A DNA stretch of 14,521 bases, from assembly GCA_027575805.1 (NCBI GenBank), contig JANBPU010000368.1:1-14521 (forward strand), given 5' to 3'. The notes under the pieces are model-generated. The model ran no database searches and was not told the DNA's origin. It was given only the letters and a program-made list of their open reading frames with translations. The DNA is from Mycoemilia scoparia (lineage: Eukaryota > Kickxellomycota > Kickxellomycetes > Kickxellales > Kickxellaceae). This document shows, piece after piece, positions 1-8,564 of this stretch (position 1 is its first letter; each line of letters begins with the position of its first letter). The translations under genes and the position numbers were made by a program.

Positions 1-77
1 CCGTTCTGAACGAAAGTCTTTTCAGAAAACAACTTTCAGGACAGTTGAGGCTCATCCCGGACGACCCTGGTCTGTCA
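1..77. repeat. Dispersed repeat fragment, copy 1 (cut by window edge)
   Basis: This stretch matches 13918-13993 in the same orientation at roughly four bases in five, with two or three single-base gaps. Both copies end at CTGTCA, after which the sequences diverge, so 77 is probably a true repeat boundary; the left end lies outside the window. Three of its four CpG sites read TpG or CpA in the other copy. It is probably the tail of a transposon or LTR. The class cannot be decided from this piece. Confidence 0.7.
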
Positions 78-1037
78 ATGGGTTTAGTTTAACTTTATGT
101 GGAATATTAATGTAATAGTTATGGCCTATCATTATGTATTATATTATGCCTGTTTTTGAATATATAATAGTATGTCTAATATTCACGTGTTACTTTAGAA
201 ACTTGTATAATGACTATGCTATGTTTTAGGAATAATATACAATCTATTTATTGCAAGTATAAATATACTAGTATTATGTATTACTTGTAATATCTTGCTA
301 CACCTTTATTCTTGTAATACTACCCATTCCCACCCTTTGGCTACTATTTCTCAAGTAATCTACAATTTGGTATAGGTCAATAGCCAACTCTAGTAAATAG
401 AATTAAAGTTGGGAGGTTTAGTAAAGAGAAGATATGATTATTTCTACCCACCTTTGCACTATTGATGGTATTGATCTGATTAATACTAACTATTGTCTTT
501 CTGTCTGTGTACATACTTTTATAGTTTTTGATAATAATTTTTAATAATCATTTTTGGGGGACTATTTATGCCTAATAGATTGTGATATAAAGCCGCAGTG
601 ACACAGGAACCACTTTTTGCAACACCCTAATGATCTGATATCCTTGTCCACTAACAACTAACCAATGAAAGGACCATGAGGATGTGCTGGATCGATCTGA
701 TTAGTACATCCTAATCATGCATTGTGATCATGCCCTTCCACTGTGTGAGCTCAACACGGAACAAATTATGTGGATAGGCAGGCAAGAGAATGCATGGCTA
801 TTAATACACTACTACATGCCTTAGATGTCTATTGACTAACTTTCCTTGCTCGCTAGCTCACTTGCTTTAGGCACATTTCTACAAATACAATTTTCAGTGG
901 CCTCTGATATTAATAATATTTTGTCCTTACATAGTTGACATATTTATAAAAGCACACCTACCTTTACCTACTATTCTTCATACCACAGCGCTACAGCTCG
1001 CCATTGTGTTGCTTATAGAACAATTTACTAAACACAT
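78..1037. other. AT-rich intergenic region, no gene seen
   Basis: About 960 bp of AT-rich sequence with stops in all frames, no recognisable protein segment and no tRNA-like structure. The last part, nearest the deubiquitinase start, becomes richer in C and T and is probably its promoter region. Nothing else can be supported here. Confidence 0.6.
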
Positions 1038-1046
1038 TATATAAAA
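1038..1046 (+). promoter_or_regulatory. TATA-like box of the deubiquitinase gene
   Basis: TATATAAAA lies 31 nt before the proposed ATG at 1078. At usual fungal spacing this would give a very short 5' leader. The position is suggestive only, because AT-rich sequence produces such motifs by chance. Confidence 0.35.
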
Positions 1047-1077
1047 ATAAAGAAAGCGCGATTTAACACCCACCGCA

Positions 1078-3634
1078 ATGTCATTTATTAAATGGATGAG
1101 CAGTGGTGCTACAAATTCGGTACGTGTGTATATGTTCAATAAAGGCTATATGGCACAGTATATTAAACTTGGAAAGAACACTCATGTCTAACATACAGCT
1201 TGGTACTTTTATTGTAATAGGCCACACTCACTACAGTTGATAGTGAACAGTGGCCAGATAATGATGATAGATACTATGGCCTAGTTAATGTAAGTGTTTG
1301 TATTTTATATATAATTGACTGTTATTGGTATTTTAAATGTAAAATAACCCGATGCGGTTCTTATTATACAACTATAGATTGGTAATATATGGTAAGGCCT
1401 TCACAGATATATACAGCAATGCCTTTCAGCCAACGGATCGACTTAATAGCACATACACAATGACTATTAGAGGATGAAAGATCCAACCATTCTAACACAA
1501 CTTACACTAATCTCTGGTGTGGATGTGTAGTTACTGTAATTCTATTCTACAGGCATTATATTTCAGCAGACAATTTCGTTATTGTGTCCAAAACTTTCCA
1601 GAGGCTCAGGAGAGACACGATGGACACACAAAACACTTGAATGGAACCAATATCAACACAAAAGACGGATCGAATGGTGTGGGTTCACATAAGCCATCTC
1701 CACCAATGTCGATGTCAGGAAGCAGTATATCAGACATTGATAAGGATGCTTCCCGCAAACATGACGATTCAGAAAACCCCGCTAGCTCTTCTAATATAAC
1801 AGCAAAGTTTAAGAATGGTAGCGGAGACAACGATAAATCGCACCTGACTAAGAGTCATAGCAAGAAAATAACAGGTGGATTTAAGTTACGAAAAGACAAG
1901 TCACTAATTGGAAACAAGCATTCACTTCACCTGCATCACAAATCCAATGGTGTAGTGACCAATGGAGATGACGCAAACCGAAATGGTAAAAATAAACTAA
2001 GTGGTGGTGGAGTCGCTGTACATCAAACAATATCATTACAAAACAGCAACAACAACACCAGCGTGGCTTCATATAGTTCAGGGGAACAACATGGTCAGGG
2101 ACTTACATCTCCAACAACAACAACAACTCCTAGTACCAATGGTGCTACCAATAATCAAGCAGGGGCGGTCAGTGAGGCATTAAAAGCAAACATGCCAAGT
2201 TCGGCCAAATATGGAATCCCAGAATCGATGTTTAGTGTCCTCAAGGATTTGTTCCAAGAAATTACTAATCGAGGACCGCGATCTGGAACACTTACGCCAC
2301 TTAAATTTGTAGCAAAACTCAAGGCATCAAATGAGCTATTTAGAAGCAATGCCCACCAGGATGCTCACGAGTTTTTGAACTATCTCCTAAACGAAATATC
2401 TGAAAACGTGGCAGAGATCCAAAGAAAAAAAAACATCAACTTTGACCATTCCAACAGTAAGTATACTAATTTCAGCCTGTTATATATGTATATATTGATG
2501 AGTAAGAAACTATAGATATAATTATAAATTGCGTGCCTTTGATCAAATATTATAGTACTAAGAGGTGGATCAAACTTTATTGGCAATACATGGGTCCAAT
2601 CTTTGTTCGAGGGACTTTTGACAAACGAAACCAAATGTATTACCTGCGAAAATGTGACTAGTCGGGATGAGACATTCTTGGATGTTTCTATAGACATTCA
2701 CAACAACTCATCCGTAACCAATTGCTTGGCAAAGTTTGCTGAAGGCGAAATGCTGTGTCATAATAACAAATTCTTTTGCGACAACTGTGGTGGATTACAA
2801 GAAGCCGAAAGAAGGTAACTGTTCTTACTAACGTGTATATAAAATACATGCTATATCTGTATGAGCTGGATTTAAACGAAATGCTCCATTGTATGTATAC
2901 ATAGAATGCGTTTAAAGCGACTTCCAAATATTTTGGCTCTTCACCTTAAAAGATTCAAATACCATGAGGGACTAGGTCGTTATATCAAACTGTCATACCG
3001 AGTCAATTTTCCTACTGAACTAAGAGTTCCTGATACTGTAAGCGAATTATTACATAAAAACTGTACCAGAAGAAAATATTATAGCTTAACTAAAGCTATA
3101 TCATTATCATTGTTACTGGCGCTTAGGCTGAAGAAGCTGACGATGTCTTATATCATCTATTTGGTGTCGTTATTCATCTTGGAGGGTAAGTAGTAGTTTT
3201 GCCTTATATATTGTTAAATCATATGTATTTGATTACAGCTAACACTTTCATTTATCCCTTAACTGTCATTAGTGGTCCATTCCATGGTCATTATATCTCG
3301 ATTGTACGCAGTAAAGACAAGTGGGTGCTATTCGATGATGACTGTATTGAGGTATATTTTCAAACCAATGTTTATTTCACTCCTGACCACTGCGCAACTG
3401 TTGCTATTATAACTAACCAGACTACCATATCATGCCACTAATCTCTGTTTTGTTTATTTTTAGATGATTGAGGAGTCAGAGTTGTACAACTACTTTGGAG
3501 ATCTACCTTCATATGGATCAGGCTATGTACTATTTTATGAGCGAGATGGATTGGACTCAGTATATCCATCATCAACAACATCTCGTAGTGATTCCAACTT
3601 TGATTCGGCCACAGTATCCAGCAGCAATAACTAA
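1078..3634 (+). CDS. creB: USP12/46-type ubiquitin hydrolase (CreB/Ubp9-like), nine exons
   Basis: Cysteine protease predicted to remove ubiquitin from proteins; relatives (USP12/USP46, Aspergillus CreB, yeast Ubp9/13) are activated by WD40 partners. Proposed exons: 1078-1119, 1221-1289, 1378-1391, 1531-2456, 2556-2814, 2905-3037, 3127-3185, 3273-3351 and 3464-3634. They sum to 1752 nt in one frame, giving 583 residues. The Cys box GNICYCNS places the nucleophile at C42. The QDAHEF box is at 318-323, zinc-finger cysteines at 378, 381, 425 and 428, [10 protein letters not shown] follows, the catalytic His is H507 in HGHY, and the acidic LFDDD is at 520-524. All catalytic parts are present. Residues ~67-265 are a low-complexity insertion rich in Ser, Asn, Lys and Thr, placed as in CreB. 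The ATG at 1078 gives a short N-terminus like that of relatives. Family is near certain; the exon 1-2 joins are the least constrained. Confidence 0.9.
1378..1391 (+). other. creB: 14-nt microexon (exon 3) of the deubiquitinase gene
   Basis: The exon is preceded by CTATAG and followed by GTAAGG. It encodes Ile-Gly-Asn-Ile plus the first two bases of the catalytic Cys codon. The third base is the first base of exon 4 (1531). Without it the Cys box cannot be completed: the sequence just before 1531 reads Trp-Met-Cys-Ser in frame instead of Gly-Asn-x-Cys. Joined to exons 2 and 4 it restores the frame and the family motif, which is strong evidence that it is real. Confidence 0.85.
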
Positions 3635-4264
3635 GTACTATAGCTTTCTTTGTTACTTATTAGGTAGGACAAATAGTTTGTTTTGAAATTATGCAATTTT
3701 TATAAATGTAATAATAAATTCTTTAGGTCAAAAATAAAGTTAACTTTTGTATTGCATGTTCAATTATATAATTGGTCAGATTTCACAAAGATCTAGAAAA
3801 AGTGAGTCCTCAAGAGTTACATTTCGTCAGGCCATGACTCACTTGAATTGAGAATCATCAACCATGAACCATTCCCAATGGTTCTGAACAAGTCACTCTG
3901 ATATAGGTTTGCTCCTATTTTTTATTATCTTAATTTTATGCATTTGGCCAAAGTTCACAAGGCTTTGAGCAAAAAGGGTTCCCAACAGTTGCATATGGAA
4001 TGGCTCATGGCTAGGCCAAAATTTGAGGGCCTATTTCTGCCTACCATTGATTCGTTCACTAGTAAAATATTCTTATATTAGCATTATAAACAATAATAAA
4101 TTGAGCACTTAAATAAAATCCCAAACCCATAATTATTATCAAAGATATCAACAATACCATAGTTTATCATCAAAATTGTATATTAACAATATCCACAAAC
4201 CCAGTCTATTCTCATTTATACTATTATATTTTCCCAAACTATCTGCTTTTAAAAAACCTACAAT
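3635..4264. other. Intergenic region between deubiquitinase and LEO1
   Basis: AT-rich and without coding signal. AATAAA at 3713-3718 and 3733-3738, about 80-100 nt past the stop, are probable polyadenylation signals of the upstream gene. 3779-4025 is a degenerate repeat block listed separately. 4080-4264 is very AT-rich and presumably holds the LEO1 promoter, but no single element stands out. Confidence 0.55.
3779..4025. repeat. Degenerate duplicated repeat block with a small palindrome
   Basis: 3779-3825 resembles 3951-3997 in direct orientation at roughly two bases in three; shared pieces include TTCACAA, AAA, CAA and AGTT-CA. Between them is a perfect inverted repeat, 3866-3873 and 3877-3884 (8-bp arms, 3-nt loop). 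The adjoining TCACTCTGA also occurs in the repeat block near 13532, suggesting a common but decayed repeat family. Confidence 0.4.
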
Positions 4265-6076
4265 ATGGATGACTTGTTTGGCTCAGATTCCGATCATTCA
4301 CCCCAGAGAGAAGCTGACCACAACGAAATATTAGGAAATCATCATGGCAATGTTGATGATGAACACCAGGCTGGTACTGCTTCCAACAATCCATCTAATG
4401 ATAACAATGAACAAGCAGCAGATGGTTTAGATGAGCTATTTGGCGAAGATGAAAAAGAAGCAGACGACCATGATAATTTGGGTACAACAAAAGAGAACCA
4501 GTCTCAGGACCGTGAGGGGGATGTTAAAAAGGCTAAAAGAGCAATTATAGACGATGATGATGACGACGATGAAGAAGAGGAGGCGCATAGTACTACTGAT
4601 ATTAAAGATGAAGGGCTATTTGGATCCGAGGAAGAAGAAGAAAATGATGATGATGATGAAGGATTGGGTACATCAGAGTATAAACATTTCGAAGAACCAG
4701 AACAGCCACAAAAGGATGTAGAAATATTTGAAACCGAAGTAACATTACTTAAAAAGGTCAAACCTAATGATAACAAATACATTCTACTTGGCCGTTGGCC
4801 CAATAGTCTGACGCTAGAAGCCCAACCATTTGAACCTGAAAAACACGTCGATTTATTAGAAGCTGAACACGAATTAAACCAAAAACTACAAACTGGAAAA
4901 AAGATACCTCGCAATAGAATTCACCAAGCATATGATAGTATTCGAAATGCTATTTTGTGGAGAAAAGTAGTAGAAAAACAAACTGGTGCTATAAAGAGAC
5001 AATCTAATACACGGGTTATTAGATGGTCTGATGGGTCGTTGACATTAATGACTGGTGGTGGAGCACATCATAATATTGAATCACACCCATTGGCAGCTCC
5101 TCAGCCATACGACCAAAGTGATGGTGGCAGTGAAACTACTGGATCTAAAATAGTTGCAAATACGCTCAGCCATGGACCTCATTATTACTATGGCTTGGCT
5201 ACCAGTCAAGAAGAAGAAGTTATGCAAACTCACTTTAGATTCAATGATCGGTGGGGGATTACACCCGGTGTCCTTGAAACCCGCCCAGGTATGGTTATTA
5301 GCCAGTCTCTTGCCAGTAGTCAAGTGCCAGTCACAACGCTTAGTCGAACATCTGGATTGTCACGCAAAGAGAAACCAATCCGATTTGGAACTGGTGGCAT
5401 ATTTAATGTAATCAGCGAAATGCACGATAATGGGGCAGCAAAGGCACAACCAGCACATCATAGCGGTACAAAGATGTTCTTTGGAATGGAGAACCCAGAA
5501 CTCATGGCTAAGCAGGCTGAAAAGGAAGAGGCGGAGCGTGAAAAGGCACTAAGAAAGCAAGAGAGATTGAAGAGACTACAGGAAGAAAGAGAAGAAAAGA
5601 GAATGGCGTATAACCAGCAAGAGGACTACGATGATTATGACGACGAAGATTTAGGTGCTGGTGGAAATGAAGGTGGATATTCTGATGAAGAACTTGGTAC
5701 AGATGCTGAGAGGCGCGCCAGTGGAAACCGTCAAGATAGATCTCAACAATATGGCGCAAGGTCACAGGGCCCAGCAGTATCAAGGCATGCAAGACAGAGA
5801 GACAGATATTATGAAGATGAGGTAGATGATTTTGTTGTTTCAGATAATGAGCAACTAGAAGTGGGATCGGTAGATGAATTTGAGGCAGATAGAGAAGTTG
5901 ATGACCTAGACAATGATCATACAAGTCGAGATCCTAAGAGGAAAGGTCACGCCCATGTGGCTTTATCTGATGAAGATAGTGATGGACAGGGGCATCCTGA
6001 TGATGAGAGCAATGTCCCTACTAGTGCTAAACGTCGCCGTAAACTGCAACTGAGCGACGATGAGGATGAAGAATAG
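4265..6076 (+). CDS. LEO1: Leo1, subunit of the Paf1 transcription-elongation complex
   Basis: Leo1 is part of the nuclear Paf1 complex, which travels with RNA polymerase II and supports co-transcriptional histone modification. The single uninterrupted frame gives 603 residues, within the family range (about 460-670). Residues 1-150 are very acidic, with Asp/Glu runs near 96-106 and 121-131 and three LFG-acidic motifs at 4-8, 58-62 and 118-122, as in animal Leo1. The conserved domain begins near 156; visible family marks are LGRWPNSLTLEAQPF (175-189), the NAILWR segment (~228-233) and RWSDGSLTL (253-261). 262-302 is a Gly/His/Ser-rich insertion before the next core part, HYYYGL to THFRF (306-326). 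412-447 is a charged helix, probably coiled. The tail is acidic, with Ser-Asp sites of casein-kinase-2 type and a basic KRRRK at 589-593. The ATG at 4265 starts the typical MDDLFGSD N-terminus. Convergent with the SNARE gene. Confidence 0.95.
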   Translation: MDDLFGSDSDHSPQREADHNEILGNHHGNVDDEHQAGTASNNPSNDNNEQAADGLDELFGEDEKEADDHDNLGTTKENQSQDREGDVKKAKRAIIDDDDDDDEEEEAHSTTDIKDEGLFGSEEEEENDDDDEGLGTSEYKHFEEPEQPQKDVEIFETEVTLLKKVKPNDNKYILLGRWPNSLTLEAQPFEPEKHVDLLEAEHELNQKLQTGKKIPRNRIHQAYDSIRNAILWRKVVEKQTGAIKRQSNTRVIRWSDGSLTLMTGGGAHHNIESHPLAAPQPYDQSDGGSETTGSKIVANTLSHGPHYYYGLATSQEEEVMQTHFRFNDRWGITPGVLETRPGMVISQSLASSQVPVTTLSRTSGLSRKEKPIRFGTGGIFNVISEMHDNGAAKAQPAHHSGTKMFFGMENPELMAKQAEKEEAEREKALRKQERLKRLQEEREEKRMAYNQQEDYDDYDDEDLGAGGNEGGYSDEELGTDAERRASGNRQDRSQQYGARSQGPAVSRHARQRDRYYEDEVDDFVVSDNEQLEVGSVDEFEADREVDDLDNDHTSRDPKRKGHAHVALSDEDSDGQGHPDDESNVPTSAKRRRKLQLSDDEDEE

Positions 6077-6383
6077 GGGAATTAGTAGCCCCTTATGAAA
6101 ATAGCCCTATTCCTTATATCTGCAACATATAGTTTTACAAAATGCTTGAAACTTTCTATATTTACTATAATGATAGTTTTATAGAGCCAATCTCCCTACT
6201 TTAAAATACAACAAGCACTGATACAGTTACATACTTTTGGCCTTTAACAATAAGCATGTTATACCATGTATTTCTATTGAAACATTTATATTTCTGCTAT
6301 TTACCACGGACGACATGAATATAGAATTTATATTTATTTGAAAACGAATATCTAGTAATTACATGGCAACACTGGCAAAAGTA
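6077..6383. other. Convergent intergenic interval, LEO1 and SNARE 3' ends
   Basis: This 307-bp AT-rich stretch separates the two stop codons, which face each other. It must contain both 3' untranslated regions. I see no coding potential beyond the minus-strand polyadenylation signal noted separately. Confidence 0.6.
6333..6338 (-). terminator. Probable polyadenylation signal of the SNARE gene
   Basis: On the minus strand this reads AATAAA, about 46 nt after the SNARE stop codon and inside the 307-bp interval shared with the 3' end of LEO1. The two convergent 3' untranslated regions probably lie close together or overlap here. Confidence 0.4.
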
Positions 6384-6818
6384 TTAACTGAAATAATGAA
6401 TTATCAAGTATATGAAGAAAACAACGACAATCATTCCACCAAACAAAATGAATTTGTCTTGTGTAGTTCTGCGATCAATATTTCTGATAACAGTTTTTGA
6501 TAATCCCAATATTCCACCAACATTTAACATATTTTTGCGAGCATTCTATAAATATTATAAACCAAATGTAAATGTGTCAGCAATAATATATAACACAACA
6601 TGAGTGAAATGTCAAATGACTGTATTGCTGTTAATAATTTTTTAGAAATAGCCTACCTTTAACATAGTTTTTTGTTCTCGTAGGTTTTCCAATGCCGAAA
6701 TTCCTTGGTTTAAAAACCCGTCAACAGCAGCTTCACTTCGATTCCAAAAGGCTGCTTCGCCGCCTACATCACCTATTGATATTGCCGTGTCGTGCTGTTG
6801 CTACAAATAATAACAATA

Positions 6819-6852
<34 letters not shown>

Positions 6853-7587
6853 CGTTAAAGAATTTAAAAAAATAATTAGATGATACCATGAAAATTATCG
6901 TGAATCCTTTATAGAATAACAAACATGCTTACCCTTGAGCGAATCCCTTCGTTGATTTTAAACAATTCTTGTCGATTTTGTTCTGCTTGTTGCTAATCCA
7001 ATAGTAAAAGTAGTGATAGTAGTTTATTAATATACAAGTGTTTTTAAAATTGTAAAAAACAAAGATGTATATGGATTGATGAAAGACTTACCTTTTGTTT
7101 AATAGCTGTTTGTGCTCTATGAAGCCGTGCTTGATACTCACTAAGCCTGGTCTTCATAGTACCAATATTACTAGAATAAACAAATAAGCACCGCAGTTAA
7201 TATATATATATATATATATACACTTGGCTGTACACTATATATTGATTAATGTCATTGATAATAATAGTAATAACAAGCTACTATACTACTTACTCTAGCA
7301 TTTGTCGTTTTTGTTGTACATTGAGTTCCGCATTAGTATGCTGCGTATACTCCTGAATTTTGGTTTGGACATTTTGTAGTCCTGTTGATATTTTATCTAT
7401 AAATGAATATAAGCACCAACACACATTTAAAGAGCTAATCTGAAGGGGGGAATATAAAAAGGAATTTCATCATAATTTAGAGCTTACCTTGAATTTCATC
7501 TGAAATGTCTTCGCTTCTCTCAAAACGTACCAAGTTTTGGTCGACTCGCCGAAAAGCTAGCTGGGTTTGATTATATATGCGACTCAT
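6384..7587 (-). CDS. BOS1: Bos1/membrin (GOSR2)-type Qb-SNARE, six exons
   Basis: Tail-anchored SNARE acting in fusion of ER-derived vesicles with the Golgi. Proposed exons in coding order: 7587-7488, 7396-7294, 7170-7092, 6992-6933, 6800-6657 and 6545-6384. They total 648 nt, one frame, 215 residues; human membrin has 212 and yeast Bos1 244. Residues 1-114 form a helical N-terminal region rich in Gln, Arg and Glu, starting MSRIYNQT like Bos1/membrin. The SNARE motif is about 130-186, with zero-layer Gln at 157 in LREQKTML. Layer positions +1 to +8 fall at L161, A164, M168, V171, L175, S178, I182 and I185, in correct heptad spacing. LGLSKTVIRNIDRR is the family signature before the membrane. 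A single hydrophobic anchor spans 194-214, just before the stop. Donors are GTAAG(C/T) or GTAGGC; all acceptors are TAG. No long open frame exists here, so the gene is easily missed. Confidence 0.92.
6806..6852. repeat. TTA microsatellite joined to a 24-nt palindrome in SNARE intron 4
   Basis: 6822-6852 is a (TTA)n run. Its left end merges with a perfect palindrome, 6806-6829, with 12-bp arms and no loop. On the coding (minus) strand this lies only four nucleotides before the TAG acceptor of intron 4 (6803-6801). Confidence 0.85.
7201..7220. repeat. (TA)10 microsatellite in SNARE intron 2
   Basis: Ten perfect TA units inside the second intron (7171-7293) of the minus-strand SNARE gene. It is about 30 nt from the acceptor and is probably length-variable. 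Confidence 0.9.
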
Positions 7588-8460
7588 AGTTTATAGCTAA
7601 TATCCCCAGGAGTGGTAGGTATATACATATAGCAAAGCGAAAAGTAAAGTTCTGTGTGGAGACCAAGATGTTTTTGTTAGTAGCAGATTCTATGTGAATA
7701 GATTATAGCTGCCAGTCAATTTCATAAATAGAAGTGGCAATTGTCAGTGACGATGATGATTATATGATTGAGTATAATCATAGAGTTGGATAATCAACGA
7801 GAGAGCAAAAATTATGACCAGATTTCACCATTCATTTAATATGAATCATAATTTTTGAAGGGTAAATTTTGGTAACCAATGATTATAGGGGAAATCACAG
7901 CCAAATGGATGTCCAGTTTTACTAGTAAACTTTCACCCTTCAAAAATAATCACCCATATTTTGGAAAAATATACCTAATTTTTCTAGAATTCTTGGGAAT
8001 TAATGAATAAACAATTGTCATTAAGACTTTCACTAATAGCTTTCTCAAAAAGGGGTAAATGAGAGAGGTCACAAAATAATAATACATTCAACCATCCATA
8101 CACAATTATAACACCTTGCATTCTTTACAATGTAGTGAAGGTATCCTACCCTACTTGGTTGCAAATTACAGGCGACCACAAAGAATCCCATCAAAGGTTT
8201 TATTATTAGTAATTGGTTTAACCCCCAACCATCAATGTACATCCAACAACTTTATTGAGATGCTTGCTTGAGGCTGTGTGCGTATATGTGTTTGTGGCTA
8301 AGAGGAGCTTGCCAATGCATTTGTGACCACTTCTTTATTGTCACTATTGTTCTAAGTTGATAAAATCCAAAAAGTGTAATACAAGTACAAGAACTGTCTT
8401 GGCAAGCCTCATCGTCCCAATCAATTACTGACTGACTGATTTCCAAGTTCCTACATACCA
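7588..8460. other. AT-rich gene-free region upstream of the SNARE gene
   Basis: This lies 5' of the minus-strand SNARE gene and should contain its promoter, though no clear TATA box sits at a sensible distance; a TATAAA is only a few bases from the ATG. A fold-back element at 7851-7947 is listed separately. Short open frames (for example 8252-8461, minus) show no family features. No RNA gene seen. Confidence 0.5.
7851..7947. repeat. Fold-back (inverted repeat) element
   Basis: 7851-7863 and 7935-7947 are exact reverse complements (13-bp arms, 71-nt spacer), and weaker pairing continues outside and inside the arms. The spacer contains the small palindrome TTGGTAACCAA. This could be a decayed MITE-like element or a chance AT-rich hairpin. 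No target-site duplication was identified. Confidence 0.55.
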
Positions 8461-8537
8461 ACTATAAAGCTGAAGGGAAAGGAAGACAGGCAAGGGTTTC
8501 AATCAATTATACATTTTTCCTTATAATTCGTTTATTT

Positions 8538-8564
8538 ATGCATGCATGCATGCATGCATGCATG
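8538..8564. repeat. (ATGC)n microsatellite
   Basis: 27 nt of perfect tetranucleotide repeat, followed by a TG-rich run to about 8573. The unit is self-complementary, so the tract can form a hairpin on either strand. Confidence 0.95.

Noticed and set aside
3186..3238. Alternative acceptor CAG at 3236-3238 for deubiquitinase intron 7
   Set aside because: Joining there gives an immediate in-frame stop (GGC then TAA), whereas the TAG at 3270-3272 restores the conserved GGPFHGHY segment.
4504..4914. Minus-strand open frame of 136 codons
   Set aside because: It is the reverse of the Asp/Glu-rich LEO1 coding region, giving a long Ser run with no domain.
8252..8461. Minus-strand open frame of 69 codons
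   Set aside because: No motif, no supporting splice sites and no continuation into a longer product.
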